Assembly (NCBI GenBank): GCA_944472135.2
Contig: OX235263.1
Location: 90,180,721-90,244,720, forward strand
Origin: Trichobilharzia regenti
Lineage: Eukaryota > Platyhelminthes > Trematoda > Strigeidida > Schistosomatidae
Length of the DNA: 64,000 nucleotides
Direction: 5' to 3'
Under the pieces are notes generated by a model that saw nothing but the letters and a program-made list of their open reading frames with translations, did not search any database and had not been told where the DNA came from. This document shows, piece after piece, positions 32,224 through 43,384 of the stretch (positions are counted from its first letter, which is position 1; the number at the start of each line of letters is the position of its first letter). A program made the position numbers and the translations under genes.

Positions 32224-33067
32224 TGTAGCGGTAAATAATTCCTCAAAATTATTGACCACAGCAATCACTCACCATTGGATGCTGACCACCACTGTTTAAG
32301 TTGACTTGTTTAGCTGAAGGCTTCCGGTCAAGCATCCCCGCCATTTCGGTACCCAGTCGTGTCACGTGCACGATCACTAGCTAGCTAAGCGTTCGTCTGA
32401 AGGCTTGTTTTGGTCCAGAAATATATCACGAAGTTTGGACGATCAATTATTGACTTTTGCTTTGTTTTCGGTACGCGAGAATAATTTAGAGGCTGTGTAA
32501 GATAATTCCAGTAAACCCTCTAAACTGGTGAGCCCAGCCGTGAACTTCATCCACGATAAATCCGCAGATAACCCCGGTGAGTTCGTTCCATTTTATATTT
32601 GTTCTTGTACCATATATTATTTGATATAATTTTCGTCATGAGTGATCTTAGTCCCAAGGTCATTCGTATCCGCTCAACTCCTAAAACCACTCAGCTCGTA
32701 CCATACTGGCCAGATAATGCTGAAACGTGGTTTCTGCTAGCTGAAGCAGATTTTTGTGAGCATGGGATAACCGATCAACGTTCACAGTTACTTGCAGTTA
32801 TTCACGCCCTACCGCGGGAATTCAGCAAGTACGTAACATCACAGATGTTCAGTCCCGAGGTAAGTAACTCGTACGAGTTGCTCAAAGCATCTCTCCTCAG
32901 AAGAAACGTTCTCACTGACCGACAACGTCTGGACGAATTATTTCGTAACATCGAGTTAGGAGATCAGTCAGCCATGAGCATGCTGACAAGAATGAAAGAA
33001 ATTGTTGGCCAAAGTCAGTTCGACAAAGGACTGTTCAGAGAACTCTTCTTAACCAAGTTGCAGTAAT
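32224..33067 (+). mobile_element. Ty3/gypsy LTR element, internally deleted
   Basis: The 5' LTR starts TGTAGCGGTAAATAATTCC at 32,224 and ends near CTCTAAA (about 32,524), followed by CTGGTGAGCCCAGCC (probable primer-binding region) and a gag start. The insertion ends at 33,067 without pol or a 3' LTR. ACCGT flanks both sides (32,219-32,223 and 33,068-33,072), so the boundaries are those of one insertion event. A solo LTR of the same family is at 63,193-63,533. Confidence 0.75.
32638..33066 (+). CDS. Ty3/gypsy Gag, N-terminal part
   Basis: Start chosen at ATG 32,638 (MSDLSPKVIRIRS); an in-frame upstream TTG/ATG region exists from 32,599. About 142 residues: VPYWPDNAETWFLLAEADF, then ITDQRSQLLAVIHALP, a YELLKASLLRR block and a DQSAMSMLTRMKE block ending FLTKLQ. 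This is the capsid-like region of metazoan gypsy Gag (DUF7041 type), a structural protein of the retrotransposon particle. It normally continues; here TAA follows at the deletion junction. Confidence 0.75.
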   Translation: MSDLSPKVIRIRSTPKTTQLVPYWPDNAETWFLLAEADFCEHGITDQRSQLLAVIHALPREFSKYVTSQMFSPEVSNSYELLKASLLRRNVLTDRQRLDELFRNIELGDQSAMSMLTRMKEIVGQSQFDKGLFRELFLTKLQ

Positions 33068-33072
33068 ACCGT

Positions 33073-33154
33073 GACCATCATCACAGATAATAAAGTTGTC
33101 TTCCACATATCTAGCATACAACTGGAATTACATTCGTACACAAAATGATGTATT
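33073..33154 (-). pseudogene. PLE RT fragment, right of the gypsy insertion
   Basis: It continues the PLE of 31,750-32,223 and contains the reverse complement of the YARYVEDN-coding region (compare 11,930-12,005). It stops abruptly at about 33,154, where the palindrome begins. Confidence 0.7.
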
Positions 33155-33605
33155 TAATGTCACAGACTGAAGTGTTATCCATTGTTGCCTGTAGAACTCT
33201 TCTTTCTTTTCAAGATCTGCGTTGTTTGTGGGCACATAGCATTGCATAATTGTCACTCTCCTTCCTTTTGAGTTGAATCTGGCGGTCATTATCCTAGGCG
33301 AGATCGCCTCCCATTGTATCAGGGACTTCGTTGCCACTGGTGATATCATGATAGCCACACTCTAAGTGTGCTAGTAGCTCTCTTCTGAGTGACCAGAGTA
33401 TATCACTGACTCTCCCATTGGAAATTCTGTGAGTCCACTCCCATTCCATCTGCTTTCACATATTCCCAGTACTTGAATACTATATCTCTTCATCTCTTTT
33501 GCAATCTTAGAGGCTTCTCCAGTCTCATACATAGTGAGGACGTTCAATGTCCGTTCACAGAATTTTTCTTTCGTCCCAAGGATACTCATCGTACTGAAGT
33601 TACTA
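33155..33605 (-). pseudogene. RTE endonuclease N-terminus, left palindrome arm
   Basis: MSILGTKEKFCERTLNVLTM then GICESRWNGSGL and, after a stop, RIMTARFNSKGRRVTIM and CYVPTNNADLE. It mirrors 37,849-38,283, differing for instance in Leu for Trp at the TWNV motif. Confidence 0.8.
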
Positions 33606-34199
33606 TAGCGATTTTATTTACTAGGCGGGGTCGCTAACCTCACCTCCGGGGAGGAATTTATTACATAGGCATGTAAGTTAGAGAGGAGCAACTTTTTGGT
33701 TGGCCCCTTTAGAATCAGCGAAATAAGAAACAAAGCAACCAGAGCAAAAACATCAAAACGAAAAAATCACAAAAGGAAAGGCAGTGACGACAACAAAAAC
33801 CCTAGCAGTAGTATCACTGTCAAATACAGTTAACAAAATGATATCAAAATCACAGACTCACTGGCTTGGGTCAACTTGGGTATTTAAATCCAACAATGTA
33901 TAGAATTATAGATATTAGTTAGTGTTAAACAGTTAGTTATGTACGTATTAATAGTCAACAAGATTATATCCATAGATTCAGTGTTCAAAGGTAAACGAAT
34001 CACAGTAACTTCTACAAATTCCTGGCCAGAAACACCAGAGAAATGAGAGTTTGTAACGCACTAATCGAAAAAAATTATTACAAAATTTATTATAATAATA
34101 CAGTGTAAAAGTAATTCTTCCAAATTAGAATTTCTGACTTCTGTCCTCTGTGTGTTGTTCTCTGGCTTACTGGGATTCGGTTATTGAAAATTACAATTA

Positions 34200-34745
34200 C
34201 AAATAATTGATACATTTAAGTGTCATTATGGTAGCAGTGCTACTTTATGAATCAGAGACTTGGTGCTGCGTCACGAAAGGCACTTCAAACCAACTAGTGA
34301 TCTTCATCAACAGCTGTCTGCGCTCAATACTTCGCTCAAGATCAGATGGCCGGCCTGAAGATATCAGCAACAGAGTACAACAGGACCTCTAGCAATGAAC
34401 GAACCAACCAACCCAGCAGGAACCAAATGTGCAACGAATATGCAGACGGAAATGGAGGCGGATTGGAGGCCATACTCTGAGAATGCAAACCACCATCAAG
34501 TGAGTGACATCACATGGCAGGCCATTACTCGAGTGGAACCGGAATGGGAATCAGCGAGTTTGTTGTCAGTGAGAGGGTGGGGTGAGATGGAGTGGTGGAG
34601 GAGGTGGTGTGAAGAGTAGAAGAGGAAAGCATGTAGGCAGACGTGGAGGCAGGTGAAGACGTTGGTGGAGAACCGAAAGCAATGGAGATGTGCGCGGTTG
34701 AATTCCTATGCTTCTCTAGAAACTAAATTACTATTATAATAAATA
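34200..34745 (+). mobile_element. RTE 3' end, left palindrome arm
   Basis: ESETWCCVTKGTSNQL, INSCLRSILRSRSDGRPED and, after a stop, the Trp/Glu-rich tail; the terminus is CTTCTCTAGAAAC then ATTACTATTATAAT. It mirrors 36,710-37,232. Confidence 0.8.
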
Positions 34746-35384
34746 ATATCAAATAACAATCACGATCTTTCTAGTTTTGAGAATAACTAGACACGGTCTC
34801 TTTTCACAATGGTCGCATATAGTTTTTTGTGACTAGTTATAAATCCTGCCAACTTCGAATTATGGGTTCAATTAGCCTTAAATAAAAGAAATGACGCCAA
34901 TAAATTCAATATAGACGTAACATTGATAAATAAGGAGTACAGATGAATAATTCCGCTGTAATTTTGAAAGTAAACTTCACTAAGACAAGCTTATTTGTCA
35001 TAATGAGGTGACATTTTTTTCCAAAGGATCTTAACTTCTACTGACTACTGATATCATGAATTACTCTATTATCTGAAACCAAGATTCTTTTCTCTCTCAG
35101 ATGACTTTATTTTCATAGTTATACAATAGTAACGGTATATGGACCTACAACAGACATTGACAAGTACTCCTCTTCGCCTTTTTGTGTGTCTGTGTGTATA
35201 TGCCAAGACTGAACAGTGAGTGGAAATACTGAAGTCCGATAATATTCGTTCAGATGGTTGTAAATTCCATCACCAGATCATTGGCTATTCGAGGCCTGAA
35301 ACCGGAAGCGTATGTTCGGCAGTATTACAGGTGCTCACCAACTTTACCATTGCTAAAGTAACATTGTTGTCACAATTAATTTTT

Positions 35385-35640
35385 ACGAGTTGAATTACGG
35401 ATTGATATTAGTTAGAGAGCCATTGAGAACCAACCATGTGGAGTACTGAACCGACATTTTATCAGCCTAATTATTTTGGGGACTTATCGATAGTACGCAC
35501 CCACTGCCAGAGGTCGAACCCATGACCTTACAGTCACAATGCAAGGAAGCTCGTACACCATTCATCCATTGGGACCCCATCCCTCAATCGGCCAGTCCAT
35601 GAATTCTAACTCCTACCTCCATTATGGATAAGATTTTATT
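35385..35640 (-). mobile_element. hhSINE, left palindrome arm
   Basis: It carries the hammerhead-tail and tRNA-like head of the family (AGGTCGAACCC as box B on this strand), with decayed core. The mirror copy is at 35,800-36,045 (+). Confidence 0.65.
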
Positions 35641-35675
35641 TTGATAAATCACACACAGTGTTGTACAGTTATATT

Positions 35676-35727
35676 AACTGATGACGTTTCGAGCACAAAC
35701 TATTACCACTCATAATCATATCAAGTT
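35676..35727 (-). ncRNA. Hammerhead-like motif with A3-U8 core at palindrome centre
   Basis: Minus strand: AACTTGAT pairs with ATCAGTT (one bulged T), core ATGATTA, stem II GAG/CTC (GAGCA/TGCTC in relatives at 46.8 and 51.6 kb), GAA, ACGT stem III, C17. Positions 3 and 8 are A and U. The motif spans the centre of the palindrome; the right arm keeps only its 3' half. Confidence 0.45.
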
Positions 35728-35799
35728 TGTGCTCGAAACGTCATCAGTTAATATAACTGTACAACACTGTGTGTGATTTATCAAAATAAATTCTTATCC

Positions 35800-36045
35800 A
35801 TAATGGAGGTAGGAGTTAGAATTCATGGACTGGCGATTGAGGGATGGGTTCCAATGGATGAATGGTGTACGAGCTTCCTTGCATTGTGACCGTAAGGTCA
35901 TGGGTTCGACCTCTGGCAGTGGGTGCGTACTATCGATAAGTCCCCAAAATAATTAGGCTGATAAAATGTCGGTTCAGTACTCCACATGGTTGGTTCTCAA
36001 TGGCTCTCCAACTAATATCAATCCGTAATTCAACTCGTAAAAGTT
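35800..36045 (+). mobile_element. hhSINE, right palindrome arm
   Basis: Mirror of 35,385-35,640; tRNA-like head TGAATGGTGTACGAGC, box-B-like GGGTTCGACCTC and a tail with mutated hammerhead. Confidence 0.65.
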
Positions 36046-36709
36046 AATTGTGACAACAATGTTACTTTAGCAATGGTAAAGTTGGTGAGCACCTGTAATA
36101 CTGCCGAACATACGCTTCCGGTTTCAGGCCTCGAATAGCCAATGATCTGGTGATGGAATTTACAACCATCTGAACGAATATTATCGGACTTCAGTATTTC
36201 CACTCACTGTTCAGTCTTGGCATATACACACACAGACACACACGAAGCTGAAGAGGAGTACTTGTCAATGTCTGTTGTAGGTCCATATACCGTTACTATT
36301 GTATAACTATGAAAATAAAGTCATCTGAGAGAGAAAAGTTTCTTCTCTGGAATCTTGGTTTCAGATAATAGAGTAATTCATGATATCAGTAGTCAGTAGA
36401 AGTTAAGATCCTTTGGAAAAAAATGTCACCTCATTATGACAAATAAGCTTGTCTTAGTGAAGTTTACTTTCAAAATTACAGCGGAATTATTCATCTGTAC
36501 TCCTTATTTATCAATGTTACGTCTATATTGAATTTATTGGCGTCATTTCTTTTATTTAAGGCTAATTGAACCCATAATTCGAAGTTGGCAGGATTTATAA
36601 CTAGTCACAAAAAACTATATGCGACCATTGTGAAAAGAGACCGTGTCTAGTTATTCTCAAAACTAGAAAGATCGTGATTGTTATTTGTTAATATTTATTA
36701 TAATAGTAA

Positions 36710-37232
36710 TTTAGTTTCTAGAGAAGCATAGGAATTCCGCCGCGCACATCTCCATTGCTTTCGGTTCTCCACCAACGTCTTCACCTACCTCCACGTCTGC
36801 CTACATGCTTTCCTCTTCTACTCTTCACACCACCTCCTCCACCACTCCATCTCACCCCACCCTCTCACTGACAACCAACTCGCTGATTCCCATTCCGGTT
36901 CCACTCGAGTAATGGCCTGCCATGTGATGTCACTCACTTGATGGTGGTTTGCATTCTCAGAGTATGGCCTCCAATCCGCCTCCATTTCCGTCTGCATATT
37001 CGTTGCACATTTGGTTCCTGCTGGGTTGGTTGGTTCGTTCATTGCTAGAGGTCCTGTTGTACTCTGTTGCTGATATCTTCAGGCCGGCCATCTGATCTTG
37101 AGCGAAGTATTGAGCGCAGACAGCTGTTGATGAAGATCTCTAGTTGGTTTGAAGTGCCTTTCGTGACGCAGCACCAAGTCTCTGATTCATAAAGTAGCAC
37201 TGCTACCATAATGACACTTAAATGTATCAATT
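36710..37232 (-). mobile_element. RTE 3' end, right palindrome arm
   Basis: An inverted copy of the RTE 3' end that is also present in sense at 40,440-40,950. It lies tail-out immediately upstream of the 5' UTR of the RTE at 37,240, so 3' end and 5' end face away from each other. Confidence 0.8.
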
Positions 37233-37848
37233 ATTTGTAATTGTAATTTTCAATAACCGAATCCCAGTAAGCCAGAGAACAACACACAGAGGACAGAAGT
37301 CAGAAATTCTAATTTGGAAGAATTACTTTTACACTGTATTATTATAATAAATTTTGTAATAATTTTTTTCGATTAGTGCGTTACAAACTCTCATTTCTCT
37401 GGTGTTTCTGGCCAGGAATTTGTAGAAGTTACTGTGATTCGTTTACCTTTGAACACTGAATCTATGGATATAATCTTGTTGACTATTAATACGTACATAA
37501 CTAACTGTTTAACACTAACTAATATCTATAATTCTATACATTGTTGGATTTAAATACCCAAGTTGACCCAAGCCAGTGAGTCTGTGATTTTGATATCATT
37601 TTGTTAACTGTATTTGACAGTGATACTACTGCTAGGGTTTTTGTTGTCGTCACTGCCTTTCCTTTTGTGATTTTTTCGTTTTGATGTTTTTGCTCTGGTT
37701 GCTTTGTTTCTTATTTCGCTGATTCTAAAGGGGGCCAACCAAAAAGTTGCTCCTCTCTAACTTACATGCCTATGTAATAACTTCCTCCCCGGAGGTGAGG
37801 TTAGCGACCCCGCCTAGTAAATAAAATCGCTATAGTAACTTCAGTACG

Positions 37849-38660
37849 ATGAGTATCCTTGGGACGAAAGAAAAATTCTGTGAACGGACATGGAACGTCC
37901 TCACTATGTATGAGACTGGAGAAGCCTCTAAGATTGCAAAAGAGATGAAGAGATATAGTATTCAAGTACTGGGAATATGTGAAAGCAGATGGAATGGGAG
38001 TGGACTCACAGAATTTCCAATGGGAGAGTCAGTGATCTACTCTGGTCACTCAGAAGAGAGCTACTAGCACACTTAGAGTGTGGCTATCATGATATCACCA
38101 GCGGCAACGAAGTCCCTGATACAATGGGAGGCGATCTCGCCCAGGATAATGACCGCCAGATTCAACTCAAAAGGAAGGAGAGTGACAATTATGCAATGCT
38201 ATGTACCCACAAACAACGCAGATCTTGAAAAGAAAGAAGAGTTCTACAGGCAACAATGGATAACACTCCAGTCGGTGACATTAAAATCCTAGTGGGATAC
38301 ATGAACGCCAAACTGGAACCAGACAACACAGGAAGATAACTCATTATGGGTAGAGAAGTGCTTGAAGAGATGAATGAAAACGGAGGACTCTTCACTAACT
38401 TCTGTGCCTTCAATGAACTAGTGATTGGTTGCAGTGTATACAAGCACAAAGATATCCACAAGGCTATATTGGTGTCACCAGATGGGTAAAACAAACAGCA
38501 AATTGACTTCATCCTATCGCTGCTCAAGGAAGTGGAGACGCAGCCTACTGAACACAAAAGTAAGAAGAGGAGCAGGCGTCGGCTCAGACCACTATCTCGT
38601 ACAAGGTACATTCCAAGTCAAATTTAAAGCTTTCAAAGAAACAGCAGCTGCAGATAGATC
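37849..38660 (+). pseudogene. RTE AP endonuclease domain
   Basis: TWNVLTMYETGEASKIA (Asn), GICESRWNGSGL (Glu), TARFNSKGRRVTIMQCYVPT, then GYMNAKLEPDNTGR, where the family has GDMNAK: the active-site Asp is Tyr. Further QIDFILS and SDHYLVQGTFQVK (the conserved SDH) follow in other frames. At least three frame changes. Confidence 0.8.
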
Positions 38661-39279
38661 ACAAGCCTAGTTCAATACTCAAAAACTGAAGGATCAGGCC
38701 AAAAAGGACATCTTCACTGCAATCACAAGGAGAAAGGTGGAAACAATGATCAACACTAGCGAGGTTGAAAAGCACTAGAACAACCTGAAAGCGGTGTGGA
38801 GTCAAACCTGAATGGAAGCTGTAGGCAGAAAGAAGAGACAGGACAAACAGTGGCTCACTATGAACAGACGGAGAGAGAAGATAGAAGAGAGAATGATAGT
38901 GAAACAAAAGATTATCCAGTGCATCGACAAGCAACAAAAACAAGAGTTGAATTCAAGCTACAATACACTGAATGAAAGAGTAGTGAAGAGTGCCAGGGAA
39001 GACAGAAGACAATATTATGAAGCCATGGCAAGTGAAGCAGAACAAACAAGCTGCAGTGCAGGCGAAGGAGACCTCGCAACACTCTACCAAACAACTAGGT
39101 TCCTATCGGGGAAGAGAAGAACACATATTAAGTCAGTGAAGGGTGAGAAGGGGAAGTCAATCACCAATGAGGTGGAGCAGAGAAAACACTGAGCTGAACA
39201 CTTCAAAAAATTTCTAAATCGACCGCCGCCTACAACGCACCAATAATGCCAACAGCGGAAGCAGAACTACCAGTGGACA

Positions 39280-40100
39280 TCAACCCCCCCCCCCCCCGAC
39301 AAAGACAGAAATCCTGAAGGCAATCAAGATGCTAAAATCTGGAAAAGCAGCAGGACTAGGCGGAATCAGAATCAATGAAAACGAGCCCATATACATCAGC
39401 GGACTTGATGACACTAGTACTGCAGAAGGTGTGGAAAGAGAGCAAGTCACCTGCGGATTGAAAGAAAGGCTACTTATTCAAACTGCCAAAGAAAGGAGAC
39501 TCAGGTCAACGCAAGAACTGACTCAGCATTGTGCTCCTCTCCATCCCGAGGAAAAAAATACTAAGCAGTATCATCCTGAAGAGAATCAAACATATCATGG
39601 ATGAAAATTTTTGACGAAACAGGCTGGATTCAGGAGGAACAAGTCATACATCGATCAAATCACAACACCACGGATCATCAGTGAACAGAGCTTGGAATGG
39701 CAGTCAGCTCTCTAACTCAACTTTATCGACTTTGAAAAGGCCTTCGACAGCGTCGATCGAGAGGTGATTTGGATACTACTTCGCCACTACGGGTGCCGCC
39801 AGCAATTATACATCTCATTCAACAGTTGTACGACAGTGCTGCATACAAAGTAATACACAACGGGAAACTCACGAAATCCTTCGAATTAAAGACAGGAGTA
39901 AGACAAGGTGGCTGGCTAGCTGCCTACTCTCTCTAATGATTTTCCTGATTGAGGGTGGTAGACTGGATGATGCGACAGACAGACAGATAGCAGGAAATGA
40001 GGAGACAGGCGTAAGATGGACACACACACAACTTGGAGAATGTGGACTTCGCCAATGATGATATGTGTCTGATTTCCCACAAACTGTAAGGTGAGCAACC
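39280..40100 (+). pseudogene. RTE reverse transcriptase domain
   Basis: KAIKMLKSGKAAGLGGI (39,318 on), LFRQAGFRRNKSYIDQI-like sequence with mutations, FIDFEKAFDSVDREVIW (39,722; catalytic Asp intact), then GVRQGG and DFANDDMCLISHKL (40,049), where FADD is altered by an inserted Asn. A run of 14 C at about 39,284 is a further disruption. Confidence 0.8.
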
Positions 40101-41029
40101 AAAAAACAACAAGTTGGTACAAGAAGCATCGAGAGAAGATAGGCCTTCAGATGAACATGAAGAAAACAGAGGTAGGTGATGAAGATTCCTGGCCAACAAC
40201 AACAGTAGTAAAAACAACAACAGACAACGATCAGAATAAATGGGAGAAGTCTGAAAGAAGCAACCTCCTTTACCTACCTACCGACCTACCTGGGAAGCAT
40301 CGTTTCAACTATAGGCCAAGGGAACTGACGAGGATATCAGAGTTAGGATCAGGAAAGCATGGCAAGCTTTCATTTCTCGCAAGTCTGTGTGGAGGTCAAC
40401 AGCACTCAGCATGAAAAATAAGGTCAGGATTTTCAACACTTATGTGCAGTCATTGCTATTATATGGATTAGGGACTTGGTGCTGCGTCACGAAAGGCACT
40501 TCAAACCAACTAGAGATCTTCATCAACAGCTGTCTGCGCTCAATACTTCGCTCAAGATCAGATGGCCGGCCTGAAGATATCAGCAACAGAGTACAACAGG
40601 ACCTCTAGCAATGAACGAACCAACCAACCCAGCAGGAACCAAATGTGCAACGAATATGCAGAAGGAAATGGAGGCGGATTGGAGGCCATACTCTGAGAAT
40701 GCAAACCACCATCAAGTGAGTGACATCACATGGCAGGCCATTACTCGAGTGGAACCGGAATGGGAATCAGCGAGTTGGTTGTCAGTGAGAGGGTGGGGTG
40801 AGATGGAGTGGAGGAGGTGGTGTGAAGAGTAGAAGAGGAAAGCATGTAGGCAGACGTGGAGGCAGGTGAAGACGTTGGTGGAGAACCGAAAGCAATGGAG
40901 ACGTGCGCGGCGGAATCCCTATGCTTCTCTAGAAACTAAATTACTATTATAATAAATTATTATTATAATAAATATTAACAAACAACAATTCAGATTTAAA
41001 GAAGACATTAATAGAAATTGTAACTGCTC

Positions 41030-41885
41030 CCACAGATACATGTAAATTTGTATACACAGTTGGAGTTAACGTGAGAAGGATATCTGTCGATTTTTGATTA
41101 CACCAAAGAGCATGTTGTTAGATAGACGGGGACGACCTTAGCTGCAGGATAGGCTCTGACTGCTCAATCTTCTGTTGACCATTACTGCAGTATTTTCACC
41201 TTTATAATCAAGTTGAATGTGGATTGGCTCTTTCTCCATTTTAATTAGCTTGACATTTGAGACTTGAGATCTTCCTTACTTGTCAACTTACATGTATCTC
41301 TGGAAGCAGTTAAATTGGAAGAACAGAAAGAAGAAGGGCACATCTACGATTTTCTGAACATGTACCAGAAGACTTATTTCTAAAGGGAACAAATGCTTTA
41401 AACAGTGCCATCGCCAGGCATCTCCTTCACACGGGTCATTACGTGGAAGTCGCAAGGTCTTTCAAAATTATCAACAGGCAAAATAGTTCAATTCTCCTCA
41501 TGTTTGCTGAAGCCATCTCTATCAAGCGCCTAAAACCCGGTTTATACGTTCAGAAAGAAGCAGTTATCAGTCTTTCTTTGCCTCTCCTGGTAACTGGATA
41601 TCTTCACCCCCTCTTTTATTTGATTACGTAATGTCGGAAATTGCCATTGTGTATGATCATTATTGTTTGGGATAGTGTTAAATATTATATATATATATAT
41701 AGAATTACTGTATACATATATTGATTGATTTTTGTTCAAAAATAAACTCTCTGCAAGTATGTTAAAATTGTTTCTGTAGATATATTTAATAATGACTTTG
41801 GCGTGTAAGCAACTGATGAGAAGCCGATGAAATATACAATGATGGTACCATTTTATTCTGCAAAACTGTTGTTCTTGTTCTAACA
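41030..41885 (+). mobile_element. PLE 3' end and pLTR
   Basis: A broken GIY-YIG region (41,285-41,430), tail frame MEVARSFKIINRQNSSILLM and SIKRLKPGLYVQKEAV (41,443-41,631), then a pLTR with (AT)n at 41,684-41,701 and a hammerhead-like CTGATGAGAAGCC, GAAAT region at 41,806-41,868. Same subfamily as 29.3-30.15 and 61.7-62.4 kb. Confidence 0.75.
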
Positions 41886-41929
41886 CATGAAATTTAGAAA
41901 CATAAGTATATACATAAAATCAACGCACA

Positions 41930-42700
41930 TAGACCGAATACTCAACTGATAGTAGTTATAACCCAATTACCCACAAAAAGAATTAGTGTGCAGACATTGT
42001 TTAAAAGAGTTAAAGCACACTGTAACAATCCGGTGTTTGTTGAAGAGAACGTAGGAAAGATACCTACTAATCGTCTTCAGAAAGAATGGATATACTCAGA
42101 ATTTAATCAAAAAGTGTATAAACTCGAGTTATAACACCAACAAGAAATCATCACCATCATCAAAGACCACAAGAAAATTCATTCTACCATATATATGAAA
42201 AATATCTCTGAAATAACAGCTAAAATATTAAGACCTTTTTGAAATAGATATAGCACACAAGCCAGTAATCCAGTCAGCACAACAAATTCATTCAGTATTG
42301 TGCAAACCAAAAGATCCTATCAACAGAAAAAGAAGATAAAATCAATACCATTTACAAAATAAATCGCATGCATCAACTGCAATAAACATTACATCAGTGG
42401 TCAAGGTGGTTGTCCCCTTAGAATCCAGATCTAAGAACAAAAATTGGCTGTAAAAAGACATGATATACATACTTTTTGATACCAATGCATGTGTAGATAA
42501 TTATGGACACCTATTTAATGATTGGGATAATGTAGACATTTTAAAATGGAGGAAAGACCAAAAATACTGCCAGGGAATTACTGCCATGGTCTGGTACTCA
42601 AGCGATTCAGAGATTAGCAAAAACACATCACCTCTATAGATCAAATTTACCAGCAGCTAATAAAAAGTAAATCATCACATGATGACAAGAAAGTTCGAAT
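41930..42700 (+). pseudogene. Second-lineage PLE, linker and GIY-YIG, decayed
   Basis: Fragments read PITHKK, SVQTLFKRVKAHCNNP, CINCNKHYISGQGG (GIY-YIG second motif), KLAVKRHDI, then GHLFNDWDNVDILK. The H.F.W.NV.IL block is typical of the more widespread animal PLE group and differs from the AEALAI/CVQK tails of the other copies. Numerous stops. Confidence 0.6.
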
Positions 42701-43139
42701 TCCATCCAAGTCATTAAAAAAAAAGGATCATTAGAGATGTAAATCAACAACCAGTCACGACAATGTTTGTCTGTCGGGAGATATAACTACATCGTCACTC
42801 ATGGAGAATTCAAATAACTCTATTCAAAATTAAAACCTGCACCGAAGCGATATTGTTTAGAAGGACGACGAAAGCTTCTCAATTAAATCGATCAACTTCT
42901 CAGAGAACACAATTAGTTCAAAAACTTTAAAACAATTAGTCCTTTTTATAAATTTTGATAGCGTTATTAGAAGACGGAGATTATCTCAAAAGTGTGATGA
43001 TGTATTTGCACTATACATTTGGAACAATCTGATCCCGTGCACATTTATGGAAAAGTTAAATTAAACAAAGTGACAAAACAGAATTAAGGATAATTAACAC
43101 AACGTTTGGTAATCCAATGAAATAAGGATTACCAAGGTA
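42701..43139. other. AT-rich DNA, nothing recognised
   Basis: No supported feature; possibly more of the decayed PLE. Confidence 0.4.
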
Positions 43140-43330
43140 GGTTAGGAGTAATAATTAACTGTTTTTGAATATACAAGGAGAGGGGTGGCCTAAGTTTATG
43201 AATAGCTATAGCCTCAGCGTATTTCAATAAGCGCCCTTGACCGTTTTTATAGATGACCTTAAAAGCTGAGTTAACATCACTCCTTATGGTTCATCTCGAT
43301 TAGTTGTTTAGCTATAGACGAAGTTAGTAG
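43140..43330 (-). pseudogene. PLE C-terminal tail remnant
   Basis: The minus strand encodes a decayed AFKVIYKNGQGRLLKYAEA-like stretch with AIHKL following, matching other local tails (compare 53,846-54,055). Confidence 0.55.
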
Positions 43331-43384
43331 TCTGATACCTGCATCTATTGGTTTTTCACAATTCTCTATGTTTTGGTTTGTAAG

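Larger units (their letters stand above)
33155..38283. repeat. Large palindrome, arms about 2.55 kb
   Basis: 33,155-35,700 is the reverse complement of 35,725-38,283 with few differences; mirrored positions add to 71,425 at the centre and 71,438 at the edges. The spacer is 24 bp. Each arm holds, from the centre outward, a PLE pLTR piece, a degraded hhSINE, an unassigned part, an RTE 3' end, and an RTE 5' UTR plus endonuclease start. The left edge falls within the RTE endonuclease; on the right the same RTE continues to 40.98 kb. Confidence 0.9.
37240..40985 (+). mobile_element. RTE-clade (SR2-like) LINE, nearly full length, inactive
   Basis: 5' UTR about 37,240-37,848; endonuclease from 37,849; RT about 39,300-40,100; 3' end about 40,950 with ATGCTTCTCTAGAAAC and an AT-rich tail. 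The endonuclease is the BovB/Cfdp2-like AP endonuclease typical of RTE. Length fits RTE (about 3.3-3.7 kb). The single long ORF expected is split by at least six stops or frameshifts. Confidence 0.8.

Noticed and set aside
35681..35690. CTGATGACG on the plus strand read as a forward hammerhead
   Set aside because: It is the complement of the stem I/III side of the minus-strand motif; no correctly placed GAAA follows on the plus strand.
38189..39094. Minus-strand frames of 60-140 codons opposite the RTE endonuclease/RT
   Set aside because: They are antisense shadows of a recognised LINE.
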